A DNA stretch of 64,000 bases from assembly GCF_000743535.1 (NCBI RefSeq), contig NZ_AVCJ01000007.1, forward strand, positions 18,860 to 82,859, read 5' to 3'. Below, piece after piece: positions 1-11,200 of the stretch; within the stretch, counting starts at the first letter, position 1; every line of letters begins with the position of its first letter. The DNA comes from Arenimonas donghaensis DSM 18148 = HO3-R19. Its GTDB lineage: Bacteria; Pseudomonadota; Gammaproteobacteria; Xanthomonadales; Xanthomonadaceae. The notes below the pieces were generated by a model, which worked only from the letters and a program-made list of their open reading frames with translations, searched no databases and was not told the origin of the DNA. Both the position numbers and the translations under genes were made by a program.

Positions 1-827
1 TTGAAGCGGCGCAGGTCGTATTTGCACGGCGCGTAGTTGCCGTGCCAGGCGACGACGTCCAGCGGGCTGTGGCCGATGTGCGCGCGCCACAGGCTGCCCT
101 GGAACTTGGCCACCAGCTCGAAGTCGCCCTCGCGGTCTTCCCAGGCCGCCACCGGCGCCAGGAAATCGCGCGGGTTGGCCAGGCCGTTGCTGCCGATCGG
201 CCCCAGGTCGGGCAGCCGGAACATGGCGCCGAAGTTTTCGCAGACGTAACCACGGGCCGCGCCGTCGGGCAGCGAAATGCTGATGCGCAGGCCGCGCGGG
301 ATCAGTGCGATTTCCTGCGGCTCGACCTCGAGCACGCCCAGCTCGGTGGCGATGCGCAGCCGGCCCTGCTGGGGCACGATCAGCAGCTCGCCATCGGCGT
401 CGTAGAAATAGCGGCCGTCCATGTTCTTGTTGGCCGCGTACAGGTGCACGCCCATGCCGGTGCCGGCCCGGCAGCCGCCGTTGCCGGCCATGGTGAACAG
501 GCCGTCGAGCCAGTCGGTCGGCGCCGAGGGCATCGGCAGCGGGCTCCAGCGCAGCTGGTCGGGGGTGACCGGACCCTGGCCGAAGTCGTTGTGGAAGCCG
601 GCGTGGGCCAGCTCGGCGAACGGACCGTGCATCGCCGCCGGCCGGATCCGGTACAGCCAGCTGCGCCGGTTGCTGGCGCGCGGCGCGGTGAACGCCGTGC
701 CGCTCACCTGCTCCGCATAAAGGCCATAAGGCGCCTTCTGCGGCGAGTTGCGCCCGACCGGCAGGGCGCCCGGCATGGCTTCCGTCGCGAACTCGTTTCC
801 AAACCCACTCTGGTAGCTCAGGCTCAT
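1..827 (-). CDS. hmgA: Homogentisate 1,2-dioxygenase, N-terminal part (cut by window edge)
   Basis: This non-haem iron dioxygenase opens the homogentisate ring to maleylacetoacetate, the ring-cleavage step of tyrosine and phenylalanine catabolism. The reading frame opens at ATG 827 with [17 protein letters not shown], then [14 protein letters not shown] and [11 protein letters not shown], which are family hallmarks. About 275 codons are visible out of the usual 430 or so. The iron-ligand region and C-terminus lie beyond the left edge. It starts 19 bases after the hpd stop on the same strand, so the two almost certainly share the promoter at 1973-2001. The identity is secure; integrity of the missing 3' part is unknown. 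Confidence 0.95.
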   Translation of the reverse strand, partial: MSLSYQSGFGNEFATEAMPGALPVGRNSPQKAPYGLYAEQVSGTAFTAPRASNRRSWLYRIRPAAMHGPFAELAHAGFHNDFGQGPVTPDQLRWSPLPMPSAPTDWLDGLFTMAGNGGCRAGTGMGVHLYAANKNMDGRYFYDADGELLIVPQQGRLRIATELGVLEVEPQEIALIPRGLRISISLPDGAARGYVCENFGAMFRLPDLGPIGSNGLANPRDFLAPVAAWEDREGDFELVAKFQGSLWRAHIGHSPLDVVAWHGNYAPCKYDLRRF

Positions 828-846
828 GGCGCCGTTCCCGTCCTGG

Positions 847-1932
847 TCAGAGCACGCCGCGGCGCATCTGGTCGCGTTCGATGGATTCGAACAGGGCCTG
901 GAAGTTGCCCTCGCCGAAACCTTCGTTGCCCTTGCGCTGGATGATCTCGAAGAAGATCGGCCCGAACGCGTTCTGGGTGAAGATCTGCAGCAGCTTGCGC
1001 TGCTTGGTCTCTGGGTCGGCGTCGATCAGGATGCTGTTCTGGCGCAGGCGGGCGACGTCTTCGCCGTGTTCCGGGATGCGCTGGTCGATCACGTCGAAGT
1101 AGGTGTCCGGGGTCTCCAGGAACTTGACCCCCGCCTTGTGCATGGCTTCCACCGAGCTGTAGATGTCGTCGGTGAACAGCGCGATGTGCTGGATGCCCTC
1201 GCCCTTGTACTCGCGCAGGTATTCGTTGATCTGGCTCTTCTCGTCGCTCGACTCGTTGAGCGGGATGCGCACCACGCCGTCGGGCGCGGTCATCGCCTTC
1301 GACAGCAGGCCGGTCTTGGCTCCCTTGATGTCGAAGTAGCGGATCTCGCGGAAGTTGAACAGCTTCTCGTAGTAGTCCGACCACTTCTGCATGTTGCCCA
1401 TGAACAGGTTGTGGGTCAGGTGGTCGATGAAGGTCAGGCCAAACCCCTTGGGGTGCTGGTCCACGCCCGGGATCGGCGCGAAGTCCGCGTACAGGTCGTC
1501 GCGGCCGTCGTCGACCAGGTACAGCATGCAGTCGCCGATGCCCTTGACCACCGGCGCGTCGACGGCGCGGGTGTCGGCGCGGTGGTCCTGGCGTTCACCG
1601 CCGTTGGCCAGCACGTGCTTGAGCACTTCGCCCGAGGGCTGCTTGAAGCGGATCGCGAAACCGCAGGCCGACGGACCGTGCTGGGCCGCGAAATCCGAAG
1701 CGAAGGAGTCGGGCGACTCGTTGAGCAGGAAGTTGATGGTGCCCTGGCGGAACAGGGTGATCGGGCGGTGCTTGTGCGTGGCGACGGCCGTGAAGCCCAG
1801 GTTGCGCAGGTACTGCGCCATCGACTCGCCGCGATCGGCCGGCGCGGCGAACTCAACGAATTCGAAGCCGTTGATGCCCATCGGGTTTTCGAAGGTGGTG
1901 GGCTGCATGCCCAGGTTGGGTTGTGCGCTCAT
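847..1932 (-). CDS. hpd: 4-hydroxyphenylpyruvate dioxygenase
   Basis: This enzyme converts 4-hydroxyphenylpyruvate to homogentisate, the substrate of the downstream hmgA. The 361-residue protein has the two-barrel vicinal-oxygen-chelate fold. Iron ligands are visible as His171 (TFIDHLTHN), His249 ([12 protein letters not shown]) and Glu329 (FFEIIQRKG), and the C-terminal [18 protein letters not shown] is typical of the family. I chose ATG 1932 ([10 protein letters not shown]) because GGAGG lies 6 bases upstream. The longer in-frame start at 2016 would run through the promoter and overlap the divergent marR start. Regulation is probably by the neighbouring MarR protein through a palindrome in the promoter spacer. 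Confidence 0.97.
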   Translation of the reverse strand: MSAQPNLGMQPTTFENPMGINGFEFVEFAAPADRGESMAQYLRNLGFTAVATHKHRPITLFRQGTINFLLNESPDSFASDFAAQHGPSACGFAIRFKQPSGEVLKHVLANGGERQDHRADTRAVDAPVVKGIGDCMLYLVDDGRDDLYADFAPIPGVDQHPKGFGLTFIDHLTHNLFMGNMQKWSDYYEKLFNFREIRYFDIKGAKTGLLSKAMTAPDGVVRIPLNESSDEKSQINEYLREYKGEGIQHIALFTDDIYSSVEAMHKAGVKFLETPDTYFDVIDQRIPEHGEDVARLRQNSILIDADPETKQRKLLQIFTQNAFGPIFFEIIQRKGNEGFGEGNFQALFESIERDQMRRGVL

Positions 1933-1972
1933 GGGAAACCTCCGGAGGACCGCTTGCATGGGGAAGACGTCC

Positions 1973-2001
1973 GTTATAGTTTCACTTGAAACCATTTGCA
2001 A
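1973..2001 (-). promoter_or_regulatory. Sigma-70 type promoter of hpd-hmgA
   Basis: Read on the minus strand, the -35 is TTGCAA (2001-1996) and the -10 is TATAAC (1978-1973), separated by exactly 17 bases. The hpd ATG is about 40 bases downstream of the -10. The spacer is occupied by the palindrome at 1979-1992, so a protein bound there would cover the promoter. Promoter function is inferred from the sequence. Confidence 0.7.
1979..1992. promoter_or_regulatory. Palindromic operator candidate between hpd and marR
   Basis: GTTTCA-CT-TGAAAC is a perfect 14-base inverted repeat. Two more matching pairs outside one mismatch extend it to 1976-1995. It fills the spacer of the hpd promoter and overlaps the region where marR transcription should start. 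A MarR dimer encoded 24 bases away is the natural ligand, which would give repression of hpd-hmgA and autoregulation. Confidence 0.65.
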
Positions 2002-2015
2002 GCTGCGGAGCCGCA

Positions 2016-2465
2016 ATGCCTGAACGCGACATCCTGGACCTGGAGCATTTCCTGCCCTACCGGCTTTCGGTGCTTTCGAACCGGATCAGCCAGGACATCG
2101 CCCGCCTGTACGCCGACCGCTTCGGGCTGGGCGTGACCGAGTGGCGCGTGCTGGCCGTGCTGGGCCGCTACCCGGGCCTGTCGGCCAGCGAACTGGCCGA
2201 GCGCACGGCGATGGACAAGGTCGCGGTCAGCCGCGCCGTCGCCAGCCTGCTGGCCGACGGCCGCATCACCCGCGACACCCACGACGCCGACCGCCGCCGG
2301 TCGGTGCTCGAACTCTCCGACGAGGGCCAGCGGGTCTACGCCGAGGTGGCGCCGGCCGCCCTGGCCTATGAGCGCCGCCTGCTCGCCAACTTCGCCGCCG
2401 AAGACCGCGCCGCGCTGTCGCGCCTGATCGATCTGCTGGGCGACGCCGAACAAAGCACCCACTGA
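2016..2465 (+). CDS. MarR-family transcriptional regulator, probable tyrosine-catabolism repressor
   Basis: The 149-residue winged-helix protein has the MarR layout: an N-terminal dimerisation helix (LDLEHFLPYRLSVLSNRI), the helix-turn-helix near residues 50-85 (GLSASELAERTAMDKVAVSRAV), then a wing (ITRDTHDADRRRS) and a C-terminal helix. The ATG at 2016 has GGAG five bases before it and matches the usual family N-terminus; an upstream in-frame start at 1986 lies inside the operator. It is divergent from hpd-hmgA with a palindrome between them, so I infer that it represses tyrosine degradation in response to a pathway intermediate. The ligand cannot be read from the sequence. Confidence 0.88.
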   Translation: MPERDILDLEHFLPYRLSVLSNRISQDIARLYADRFGLGVTEWRVLAVLGRYPGLSASELAERTAMDKVAVSRAVASLLADGRITRDTHDADRRRSVLELSDEGQRVYAEVAPAALAYERRLLANFAAEDRAALSRLIDLLGDAEQSTH

Positions 2466-2479
2466 AGGACCGTCCCCGC

Positions 2480-3733
<1,254 letters not shown>

Positions 3734-3750
3734 GCCGGGCGCCATGCCCC

Positions 3751-3794
3751 AAAAAAGAACGGGTGCGGTTCCCGTGGGGAATCCGCACCCGTTC
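3751..3794 (-). terminator. Rho-independent terminator of the POT transporter gene (bidirectional hairpin)
   Basis: The stem GAACGGGTGCGG (3757-3768) pairs with CCGCACCCGTTC (3783-3794) over 12 bases, and an inner TTCCC/GGGAA pair extends it. On the minus strand it is followed by six T residues (3756-3751), so it ends transcription of the transporter. The same hairpin also sits just after the + strand threonine-synthase-like gene. Confidence 0.9.
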
Positions 3795-3856
3795 CTGGCC
3801 TGTTGCCGCCGGTCCGCCTGAGCCTGGATACAGACTCACGGCGGGCCGGCCGGACC

Positions 3857-5473
3857 TCAGGGCTTGCGTTCCCCGCGCGTGTCGGGACCGGTCGCGGCCG
3901 GCTCGCCGATCGCCCCCTCGCCCGCCAGCGCGTGGTCGACGCGCCCGATCAGCTCCTCGTGCATCAGGCGGCGGACCAGCGGCGCGATAACCATCACCGC
4001 CACGCCCACGCCAATGGCCACCCAGCCAATCTGCGTGTACACCTCGACCACCTGGTCGGTGCTGCCTTCTTCGGCGCCGCTGGCGGTTGCGCTTGCGATC
4101 AGGCCGCCGATGAAGTTGCCGGCGGCGCTGGCCAGGAACCACGTGCCCATGATCAGCCCGGCCATCCGTGCCGGCGCCAGCTTGGTCATGGCCGACAGGC
4201 CGACCGGCGACAGGCACAGCTCGCCCATCGTGTGCAGCAGGTAGACCAGGAAGATGAAGATCACCGGCGTCAGGCCACTGCCGCTGGCGGCCACGCCCGC
4301 GACGAGCACGAGGAAGCCCGCGCCCAGCTGCACCAGCCCGAGTCCGAATTTGGCGGGCGTCGAGGGCTCGAGGTTGCGCCTTGCCAGGATCAGCCAGAGC
4401 CAGGCGAACACCGGCGCCAGGAGGATGATGTAGATCGAGTTCAGGGACTGGAACATGCCCGGGGGCACTTCCCACCCGAACAGCGTGCGATCGACATGGC
4501 GATCGGTGAAGACGTTGAGCGACGAACCCGCCTGCTCGAACAAAGCCCAGAACAGCGGCTGCAACGCGATCAGGAAAAGTGCGGCCAGGATGCGGTGGCG
4601 TTCGATGCGATCAAGTTTGATCACCGCCGTGACGATGATGTAGATCAGCACGCCCAGGCCGAACAGCCCGAGCAGCCAGCCCACCAGCGACTGGTACTGC
4701 ACCATGAACCAGACCACGACGACGCCAAGCAGGCCGGACAGGTAGACCCGCCATTCCAGCGACACGCCCCCGACCTTCTCGGCGAGCCGTTCGGGATTGG
4801 GCGCTTCGCCACGACCCATCAGCGCCGGCCGACCCCATATGAACACGATCAGGCCAAGCAGCATGCCTACGCCGGCTGCGCCGAAGCCCCAGTTCCAGCC
4901 CCAGACGGCACCCAGGTAGCCCACGAGGAGCGAGCCGAACGCCGCACCCACGTTGATGCCCATGTAGAAGATCGTGAACGCCGGGTCGCGACGGATGTCG
5001 CCTTCGCCATAGAGCTGGCCGACCATCACCGAGATGCTGGACTTGAGGAAGCCCACGCCCATGATGATGAAGGCCAGGGCAAGCCAGAAGAGGTTGATGA
5101 ACAGACCGCCCTGCATGTCCGCCGCGGCGAGCTCGGGGTACTGCGCGGGGCCGGGCCCCTCGAACGCCATCAGTCCGTGGCCGATCACCAGCAGGATCGC
5201 GCCGAACTGCACGGCCCGCCGCTGACCCAGGTAACGGTCGGCCAGGTAACCGCCGATCACCGGCGTGATGTACACCAGCGCGGTGTAGGCACCGTAGATG
5301 ACGTACGCCTTCTCCTCCGAAAACAGCCAGTGCTGCATGAGGTAGAAGATGAGGATGGCGCGCATGCCGTAATAGGAGAAGCGCTCCCACATCTCGGCGA
5401 AGAACAGCACGTACAGGCCGCGCGGGTGGCCGAGAAAGGTCTTGGCCTCGGCAATATTGGGTTGAGTGGCCAC
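3857..5473 (-). CDS. POT/PTR2-family proton-coupled oligopeptide transporter
   Basis: The 538-residue inner-membrane protein belongs to the major facilitator superfamily. Near the N-terminus it carries the POT signature ExxERFxYYG (residues 27-36, EMWERFSYYG), and about 12-14 hydrophobic segments follow. The motif GGYLADRYLGQRR matches the loop after helix 2. POT transporters import di- and tripeptides using the proton gradient. The C-terminal 40 residues after the last helix are charged and cytoplasmic. It is transcribed alone, ending at a strong terminator. A peptide importer suits the amino-acid-degrading neighbourhood; the exact substrate size preference cannot be read. Confidence 0.93.
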   Translation of the reverse strand: MATQPNIAEAKTFLGHPRGLYVLFFAEMWERFSYYGMRAILIFYLMQHWLFSEEKAYVIYGAYTALVYITPVIGGYLADRYLGQRRAVQFGAILLVIGHGLMAFEGPGPAQYPELAAADMQGGLFINLFWLALAFIIMGVGFLKSSISVMVGQLYGEGDIRRDPAFTIFYMGINVGAAFGSLLVGYLGAVWGWNWGFGAAGVGMLLGLIVFIWGRPALMGRGEAPNPERLAEKVGGVSLEWRVYLSGLLGVVVVWFMVQYQSLVGWLLGLFGLGVLIYIIVTAVIKLDRIERHRILAALFLIALQPLFWALFEQAGSSLNVFTDRHVDRTLFGWEVPPGMFQSLNSIYIILLAPVFAWLWLILARRNLEPSTPAKFGLGLVQLGAGFLVLVAGVAASGSGLTPVIFIFLVYLLHTMGELCLSPVGLSAMTKLAPARMAGLIMGTWFLASAAGNFIGGLIASATASGAEEGSTDQVVEVYTQIGWVAIGVGVAVMVIAPLVRRLMHEELIGRVDHALAGEGAIGEPAATGPDTRGERKP

Positions 5474-5532
5474 TGGCTTGCTTACTCCCCTGGGTAATCA
5501 AAATGAAACAAGGCGCGAAGGTGTAACCGCTG

Positions 5533-5563
5533 GGGGCCGGCGGCGTCAAACCGCGCCGGCCCC
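5533..5563 (-). terminator. GC-rich hairpin downstream of the AbgT gene
   Basis: A 10-base stem GGGGCCGGCG/CGCCGGCCCC (5533-5542 with 5554-5563) has an 11-base loop and lies 9 bases after the AbgT stop on the minus strand. No T tract follows, so it may be a weak terminator or a transcript-stabilising hairpin upstream of the POT gene. Confidence 0.4.
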
Positions 5564-5571
5564 GTTCAGTT

Positions 5572-7155
5572 TCAGCCGCCTGCCGGGTAGGTGAAGCTCG
5601 AGCCTACGCCCAACGGGATGCCCAGGGCCCAGAAGCCGATCAGGAATGCCGTCCAGACGATCAGCAGCGTGATCGAATACGGCAGCATCAATGCCAGCAG
5701 GGTGCCGACGCCGGCGCCCTTCACATATTTCTGGCAGAACACCACGATCAGCGGGAAGTACGGCAGCAGCGGCGTGATGATGTTGGTCGAGCTGTCGCCG
5801 ACGCGATAGGCCGCCTGGGTCAGGTCCGGCGAGACGCCCAGCTGCATCAGCATCGGCACCATGATCGCGCCGATCAGCGCCCACTTGGCCGAGGCCGAAC
5901 CGACCATCAGGTTCACGAAACCCGACAGCAGCACGATGCCCACCAGCGTCAGCGCCATTGGCAGGCCCATCGCCTGCAGCAGGTTGGCGCCCTTGATCGC
6001 CATCAGCACGCCCAGGTTGGACTGGCCGAAGGCGTAGATGAACTGCGCCGCGAAGAAGGCCATCACGATGTAGTAGCCCATGCCCGACATCGCCTTGGCC
6101 ATGCCGGCGATGATGTCGCGGTGGCTCTTCACCGTGCCCGAGACATAGCCGTACACCGCGCCCGGGATCAGGAAGAAGATGAAGATAAGCGCCACGATAG
6201 AGCGCATCAGCGGCGCCGTGAACGCCAGCAGCGGATGCGTGCCCGGGGCCAGCGTGGCCGGGTCGGCGCCCCAGGACGTGTCGGCGGGCAGCAGGGTCAG
6301 CACGAACAGTCCCACCGCGATCAGCATCGCCACCATGGCCCAGACCAGGCCTTTGCGCTCTTCGGGCTTGAGCGGGCTCATCTTGGGCATTTCGCTGGTG
6401 TCACCGTCCACCGGCGTGGCCGTCAGGCGCGGCTCGATCACCTTGTCGGTGAGGAACCAGCCCACCAGCATGATCAGCACGGTCGAGCTGGTGGTGAAGA
6501 AGTAGTTGTTGAGCGGATTGACCTCGTAGGCCGGGTCGATCAGCTGCGCGGCCGCCTGGGTCAGGCCGGCGAGCAGCGGGTCGAGGCTGGACGGCACGAT
6601 GAAGGTGGCCGAGAAGCCGCCCGAGACGCCCGCGAAGGCCGCCGCGATGCCCGCCAGCGGGTGCCGGCCGGCGGCGTAGAAGATCACCGCGCCCAGCGGG
6701 ATCACCAGCACGTAGCCAGCGTCCACGGCGACATGGCTGAGCACGCCGACGCCGATCAGGGCCGGGGTCAGCAGCGACTTCGGGGTGACGCTCAGCATCG
6801 CCCGCAGCGCCGCGTTGATGAAGCCGGTGTGCTCGGCCACGCCCAGGCCCAGCATCGCCACCAGCACCACGCCCAGGGGCGCGAAGGTGACGAAGGTATT
6901 GACCATGCTCGCCATGAAGGCGGTCAGGCTGGTGCCGCTGAGCAGGTTGACGATCTCGACCGGATTGCCGCTGCGCGGGTCGATCTCGGCGAAGGCCATG
7001 TTCGACATCAGCGCCGACACCGCCCAGGTGACCAGCATCAAAATGAGGAACAGCACCGCCGGGTCGGGCAGCTTGTTGCCGACGCGCTCGACCAGGTCGA
7101 GGCTGCGGGCGATCCAGCCGCGCTTGGCGATATCGGGCGGGGTGGCTTGGCTCAT
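5572..7155 (-). CDS. AbgT-family transporter
   Basis: The 527-residue polytopic inner-membrane protein matches the AbgT family, whose members import p-aminobenzoyl-glutamate or export sulfonamides. Family features visible are the N-terminal VGNKLPDPAVLF, the hairpin-like GVSGGFSATFIVPSSLDPLLAG, and the C-terminal GVSPDLTQAAYRVGDSSTNIITPLLPY, whose DSSTN stretch lies in the substrate-binding region of this family. I chose ATG 7155 (MSQATPP) because it is the first ATG and has CGGAG seven bases upstream. It lies 61 bases downstream of kynA on the same strand, so co-transcription is possible. Whether it imports an amidated amino acid or exports a drug cannot be told. Confidence 0.9.
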   Translation of the reverse strand: MSQATPPDIAKRGWIARSLDLVERVGNKLPDPAVLFLILMLVTWAVSALMSNMAFAEIDPRSGNPVEIVNLLSGTSLTAFMASMVNTFVTFAPLGVVLVAMLGLGVAEHTGFINAALRAMLSVTPKSLLTPALIGVGVLSHVAVDAGYVLVIPLGAVIFYAAGRHPLAGIAAAFAGVSGGFSATFIVPSSLDPLLAGLTQAAAQLIDPAYEVNPLNNYFFTTSSTVLIMLVGWFLTDKVIEPRLTATPVDGDTSEMPKMSPLKPEERKGLVWAMVAMLIAVGLFVLTLLPADTSWGADPATLAPGTHPLLAFTAPLMRSIVALIFIFFLIPGAVYGYVSGTVKSHRDIIAGMAKAMSGMGYYIVMAFFAAQFIYAFGQSNLGVLMAIKGANLLQAMGLPMALTLVGIVLLSGFVNLMVGSASAKWALIGAIMVPMLMQLGVSPDLTQAAYRVGDSSTNIITPLLPYFPLIVVFCQKYVKGAGVGTLLALMLPYSITLLIVWTAFLIGFWALGIPLGVGSSFTYPAGG

Positions 7156-7216
7156 GGTGGCTCCGGGCAAGGGACGGACAAGGTCCGGAGAGTAGCAGCC
7201 CGCCCCGCCGGATGCC

Positions 7217-8083
7217 TCAGCCCGGCTGGCCCAGCACCGTGCGTACTTCGAAGAGCTCGGGGAAGAAGGTCAGTTCAAGCGCTTGCTTGAGAAAGCCGAC
7301 CCCGGAGCTGCCGCCGGTGCCCCGGCGGTAGCCGATGATGCGCTCGACGGTCTTCATGTGGCGGAAGCGCCAGAACTGGAAACTGGCCTCGACGTCCACC
7401 AGCTGCTCGCAGGTGGCGTAGGCCTCCCAGTGGGTGTCGGTGTCTTCGTAGATGGCCTTGAACACCGGCACCAGGGCCGGCTCGCGTTCGTGCGGCCTCG
7501 ACCAGTCGCGCTCAACGCAGCCGGCCGGGATGGCATAGCCCTTGCGGTGCAGGTGGCGCAGAAATTCGTCGTAGAGGCTCGGCGCATTCAGCACGGCCTC
7601 GAGCTCGGCGGTGGCCACGGGGTCGTGCGAGAACACTTTCACCATGTCGGCGTTCTTGTTGCCGAGCAGGAACTCGACCAGCCGGTATTGCAGCGACTGG
7701 AAGCCCGAGGCCGGACCCAGGATGTCCCGGAACTGCAGGTAGTCGGCGGGGGTGAGGGTCTCGAGCACCGACCACATTTCGGTGAGCTGGCGCTGGATCT
7801 GCTTCACCCTGGCCAGGATCTTCTGCATCGGCCCCAGTTCATCGCCCTGCAGGCAGGCCAAGGCGGCCCGGAGTTCGTGGATCAGCAGCTTCAGCCACAG
7901 CTCGGAGACGTGGTGCTGGACGATGAACAGCATCTCGTCGTGATGTGGCGGATCCGACAGCGGCTTCTGGGCCGACAGCAGGGTATCGAGCTGCAGGTAA
8001 CCGCCGTAGGTGAGGCGGTCCTTGAGGTCGGTGGTGATGCCCTGTTCGAGGGCGCGCTGGTTCGGGGGCTGGGACACGGGCAT
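7217..8083 (-). CDS. kynA: Tryptophan 2,3-dioxygenase
   Basis: This haem enzyme opens the indole ring of tryptophan to N-formylkynurenine, the first step of the kynurenine pathway. The 288-residue protein is close to Xanthomonas TDO throughout. It has [16 protein letters not shown], the catalytic His57 in [16 protein letters not shown], the haem ligand His242 in [13 protein letters not shown], and the substrate loop [16 protein letters not shown] 8083 is the first ATG in the frame; the 18 extra upstream codons need a TTG start. No other kynurenine pathway genes are in the window. It may form a transcription unit with the downstream AbgT gene. Confidence 0.96.
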   Translation of the reverse strand: MPVSQPPNQRALEQGITTDLKDRLTYGGYLQLDTLLSAQKPLSDPPHHDEMLFIVQHHVSELWLKLLIHELRAALACLQGDELGPMQKILARVKQIQRQLTEMWSVLETLTPADYLQFRDILGPASGFQSLQYRLVEFLLGNKNADMVKVFSHDPVATAELEAVLNAPSLYDEFLRHLHRKGYAIPAGCVERDWSRPHEREPALVPVFKAIYEDTDTHWEAYATCEQLVDVEASFQFWRFRHMKTVERIIGYRRGTGGSSGVGFLKQALELTFFPELFEVRTVLGQPG

Positions 8084-8171
8084 TCCCGGGGATTTGCTGT
8101 GGTGCACAAGGGTAGCCGGCCCGGGCCGTAACACCAAAGCAATATGAAACCCGCTACCATTCCGGCGCCAG

Positions 8172-8190
8172 GGCCGGCCATCGGCCTTTT
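8172..8190 (+). promoter_or_regulatory. Small hairpin plus T run in the leader of the nuclease gene
   Basis: GGCCG-GCCAT-CGGCC (8172-8186) is followed at once by TTTT and, five bases later, by TTTTT, and ends about 20 bases before the nuclease ATG. The shape is that of a short intrinsic terminator in a 5' leader, so attenuation is possible. The stem is only 5 base pairs, hence low confidence. Confidence 0.3.
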
Positions 8191-8214
8191 GCGTCTTTTT
8201 CAGGGGAAAACCAT

Positions 8215-11200
8215 ATGAAGCTTGCGCCGCACGTGCCCGTGCTGCTCGCCCTGTGCCTGTCGGCCGGGGTGGCCTCGGCCCAGGTGTCCCTCACCGGACC
8301 CGCCTATACCCAGGATTTCGACAGCCTCGCCAATAGCGGCAGCGGCCACACCGCCCTTCCGGCGGGCTGGCTGCTCAGCGAATCAGGCACCAACGCCAAC
8401 GGTCAGTACCAGGCCGGCAACGGCAGCGGCAATTCCGGCGACAGCTACAGTTTCGGCGCGACCGGAAGCAGCGAACGCGCCCTGGGCGGCCTGCTCAGCG
8501 GCTCGCTGAACCCGACCTTCGGCGCCTGCTTCACCAACAACGTCGGCAATACCGTCACCGCCCTGGACATCGCCTACACCGGCGAGCAGTGGCGCAGCGG
8601 CACCGCCGGTCGCATCGACACCATCAACTTCCAGTACAGCCTCGACGCGACCGGCCTGGCCGACGGCAGCTGGATCGACGTGGATGCGCTGGACTTCAAC
8701 TCGCCCAACACCGTGGGCACCGGCGCCAAGGACGGCAACGACGCCGCCAACCGCGCCGCGGTCGCCAGCCAGATCGCCGGACTGGCCATCGCCAATGGCA
8801 GCGGTTTCTGCATCCGTTGGACCGACTTCAACGCCTCCGGTTCCGACGACGGCCTGGCGGTGGACGGTTTTTCGCTGACGCCGGTGTTCCAGCCGCCGGG
8901 CGCCGACCTGTCGGTGGGCGTGTCGGTGGACAACAATCCGGCCACGGCCGGCGGCACCATCCAGGTCCGCACGCGGATCGAGAACCTCTCGGCCATCGAC
9001 AGCGCGCCCTACACACTCCGGCAGGACAACCTCGGCGAACTTACTTACGCCAGCGGGGAGATCGGATCCATCGTCGGCGACTATCGCGCCGGCTGCAGCA
9101 TCTCGACACCCAGTAACGTCCTGAGCTGCAGCGCGGCCACCGGGGCCGGGCCCAACTCGGGCTACACCGTCACGCTCGGCTTCAACATCGCCGCCGGCGC
9201 GGTCGGCCCCCTTGTCTTCGACGCCGGCTTCACCGCGTCCGAGGGTGACACCGTGCCCGGCAACGACCGTGATGTCCTGGTCGTGCCGCTGGCGGGCCAG
9301 TCTTCGGACATCGCCGTCAGCCTGGCCGACAGCGTCGACCCGGCCGTGCCCGGCAGCAGCCTCACCTACACCGCCACGGTCACCAACAACGGTCCGGGCC
9401 GCACCTATGGCATGAGCCTGAGCCTGCCGCTGCCGGCCAATACGACCTACGTCAGCTCCACCTTCGACCCCGCCCTGTTCGACGCCTGCGACGTGCAGGC
9501 CGGCGTGCTCGAGTGCACCGGCGCCCAGTTCGTCAGCAGCGGCGCCAGCGGCAACGTGACCCTGGAAGTGCTGGTGGATGCCGGCTTCCTGGGCAACCTG
9601 TCCACGACGGCGACCGCCGGTTCGCTGGTGCCCGACCTGGTGCCGGCCAACAACAGCGACACCGAAACCACCCTGGTCGAAATTCCGCGCGTCGCGATCC
9701 ACACCGTCCAGGGCGCGGGCACCCAGTCGGCGCTGCTCGGAAGCCTGGTCGAAGTCGAGGGCATCGTCACCGCCCAGCGCTTCAACAATGGCTTCTTCCT
9801 GCAGACCGTGCCGGGCCAGGAAGACGGCAATCCGGCGACGTCCGAAGGCATCCTGGTGTTCACCGGTTCCGCGCCGCCGGCGTCGGCCGCCGTGGGCAAC
9901 CGCGTGCTGGTCACGGGTACGGTCGAGGAGTACCGCTCGTCGTCCAACCCGCACCAGGGTTTCGTCACCGAACTGATCAACCCGACGATTTCGGTCGTCA
10001 GCAGCGGCAATGCGCTGCCGGCCGCGGTGGAGATCACCGCGGCGATGATGGATCCCTCGTTGCCGGTCGAGACGCTTGAATACCTCGAAGGCATGCGCGT
10101 CTCCGTCGGCCGCCTGGTGGCCACCGCGCCGACCGAAGGCAGCATCGACGAAAACGACGCCCTGGCCTTCCCGAACGGCACCTTCTGGGGCGTGGTCGAA
10201 GGCATCGAGCGCCCGTTCCGCGAGCAAGGCGTCGGCGTACAGGACCAGTCCCCGCCGCTGCCCGCCAATACCCCGCGTTTCGACACCAACCCCGAGCGCC
10301 TGCGCGTGCAGAGCCGCGGCCAGATCGGCGCCAGCCCGCTGGTGCTCGACAGCGGCGCGATCGTGACCGGCCTGGTCGGCGTGCTCGATTACGGCTTTGG
10401 CACCTACATCCTGATGCCGGACCCGGACGCACCGGTGAATGTGCAGGGTGGCTCCGGCCCCCGGCCGGTGGCGGAAGCGGACGCGTCCGAATTCACCATC
10501 GCCGGCGCCAACATGCTGCGCTTCTACGATGACGTCGACGACGCCGGCGGCGACGTGCCGCTGACCCCGGTGGCGTTCGAACGCCGGCTGGCCAAGGCGT
10601 CGCTGGCCATCTGCGACTACCTGCGCACGCCCGACATCATCGGCGTGGTGGAAATGGAAAACCTGCACGCCCTGCAGATGCTGGCCGACCGCGTCAACGC
10701 GACCTGCGCCGACGGCCCGAACTACGTGGCCTACCTGCAGGAAGGCAACGACGTCGGCAAGATCAACATCGGTTTCCTGGTGGACACCACCGAAGTCGGC
10801 CCGGGCATCCCCCGCGTGCAGGTGCTGTCGGTCACCCAGTACGGCAAGAACGCCCTGATCACCAACCCCAACGCCAGCACCTCGACCATGAACGACCGGC
10901 CGCCGCTGGTGCTGCGCGCCGTGGTCAACGCGAGCAACGGCGCCAGTGCCCCGGTGACGGTGATCGGCAACCACCTGCTGTCGCTGATCGACATCAACGA
11001 CAACGACCCCGGCTCCAACGGCTACGCCAGCAACGGCCAGCGCCGCCGCGTGAAGCGGGCCGAACAGGCGGTGTTCCTGGCCAGCCTGGTCGAGCAGTTC
11101 CAGCAGGCCGACCCGGACGACCGCATCGTGCTGCTGGGCGACTTCAACGCCTTCGAGTTCAACGATGGCTACGTCGACGTGATGGGCATCATCACCGGCC

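Noticed and set aside
1933..2016. Upstream extension of hpd to a start at 2016
   Set aside because: It would run through the promoter and operator and overlap marR; ATG 1932 has a proper Shine-Dalgarno and the usual family N-terminus.
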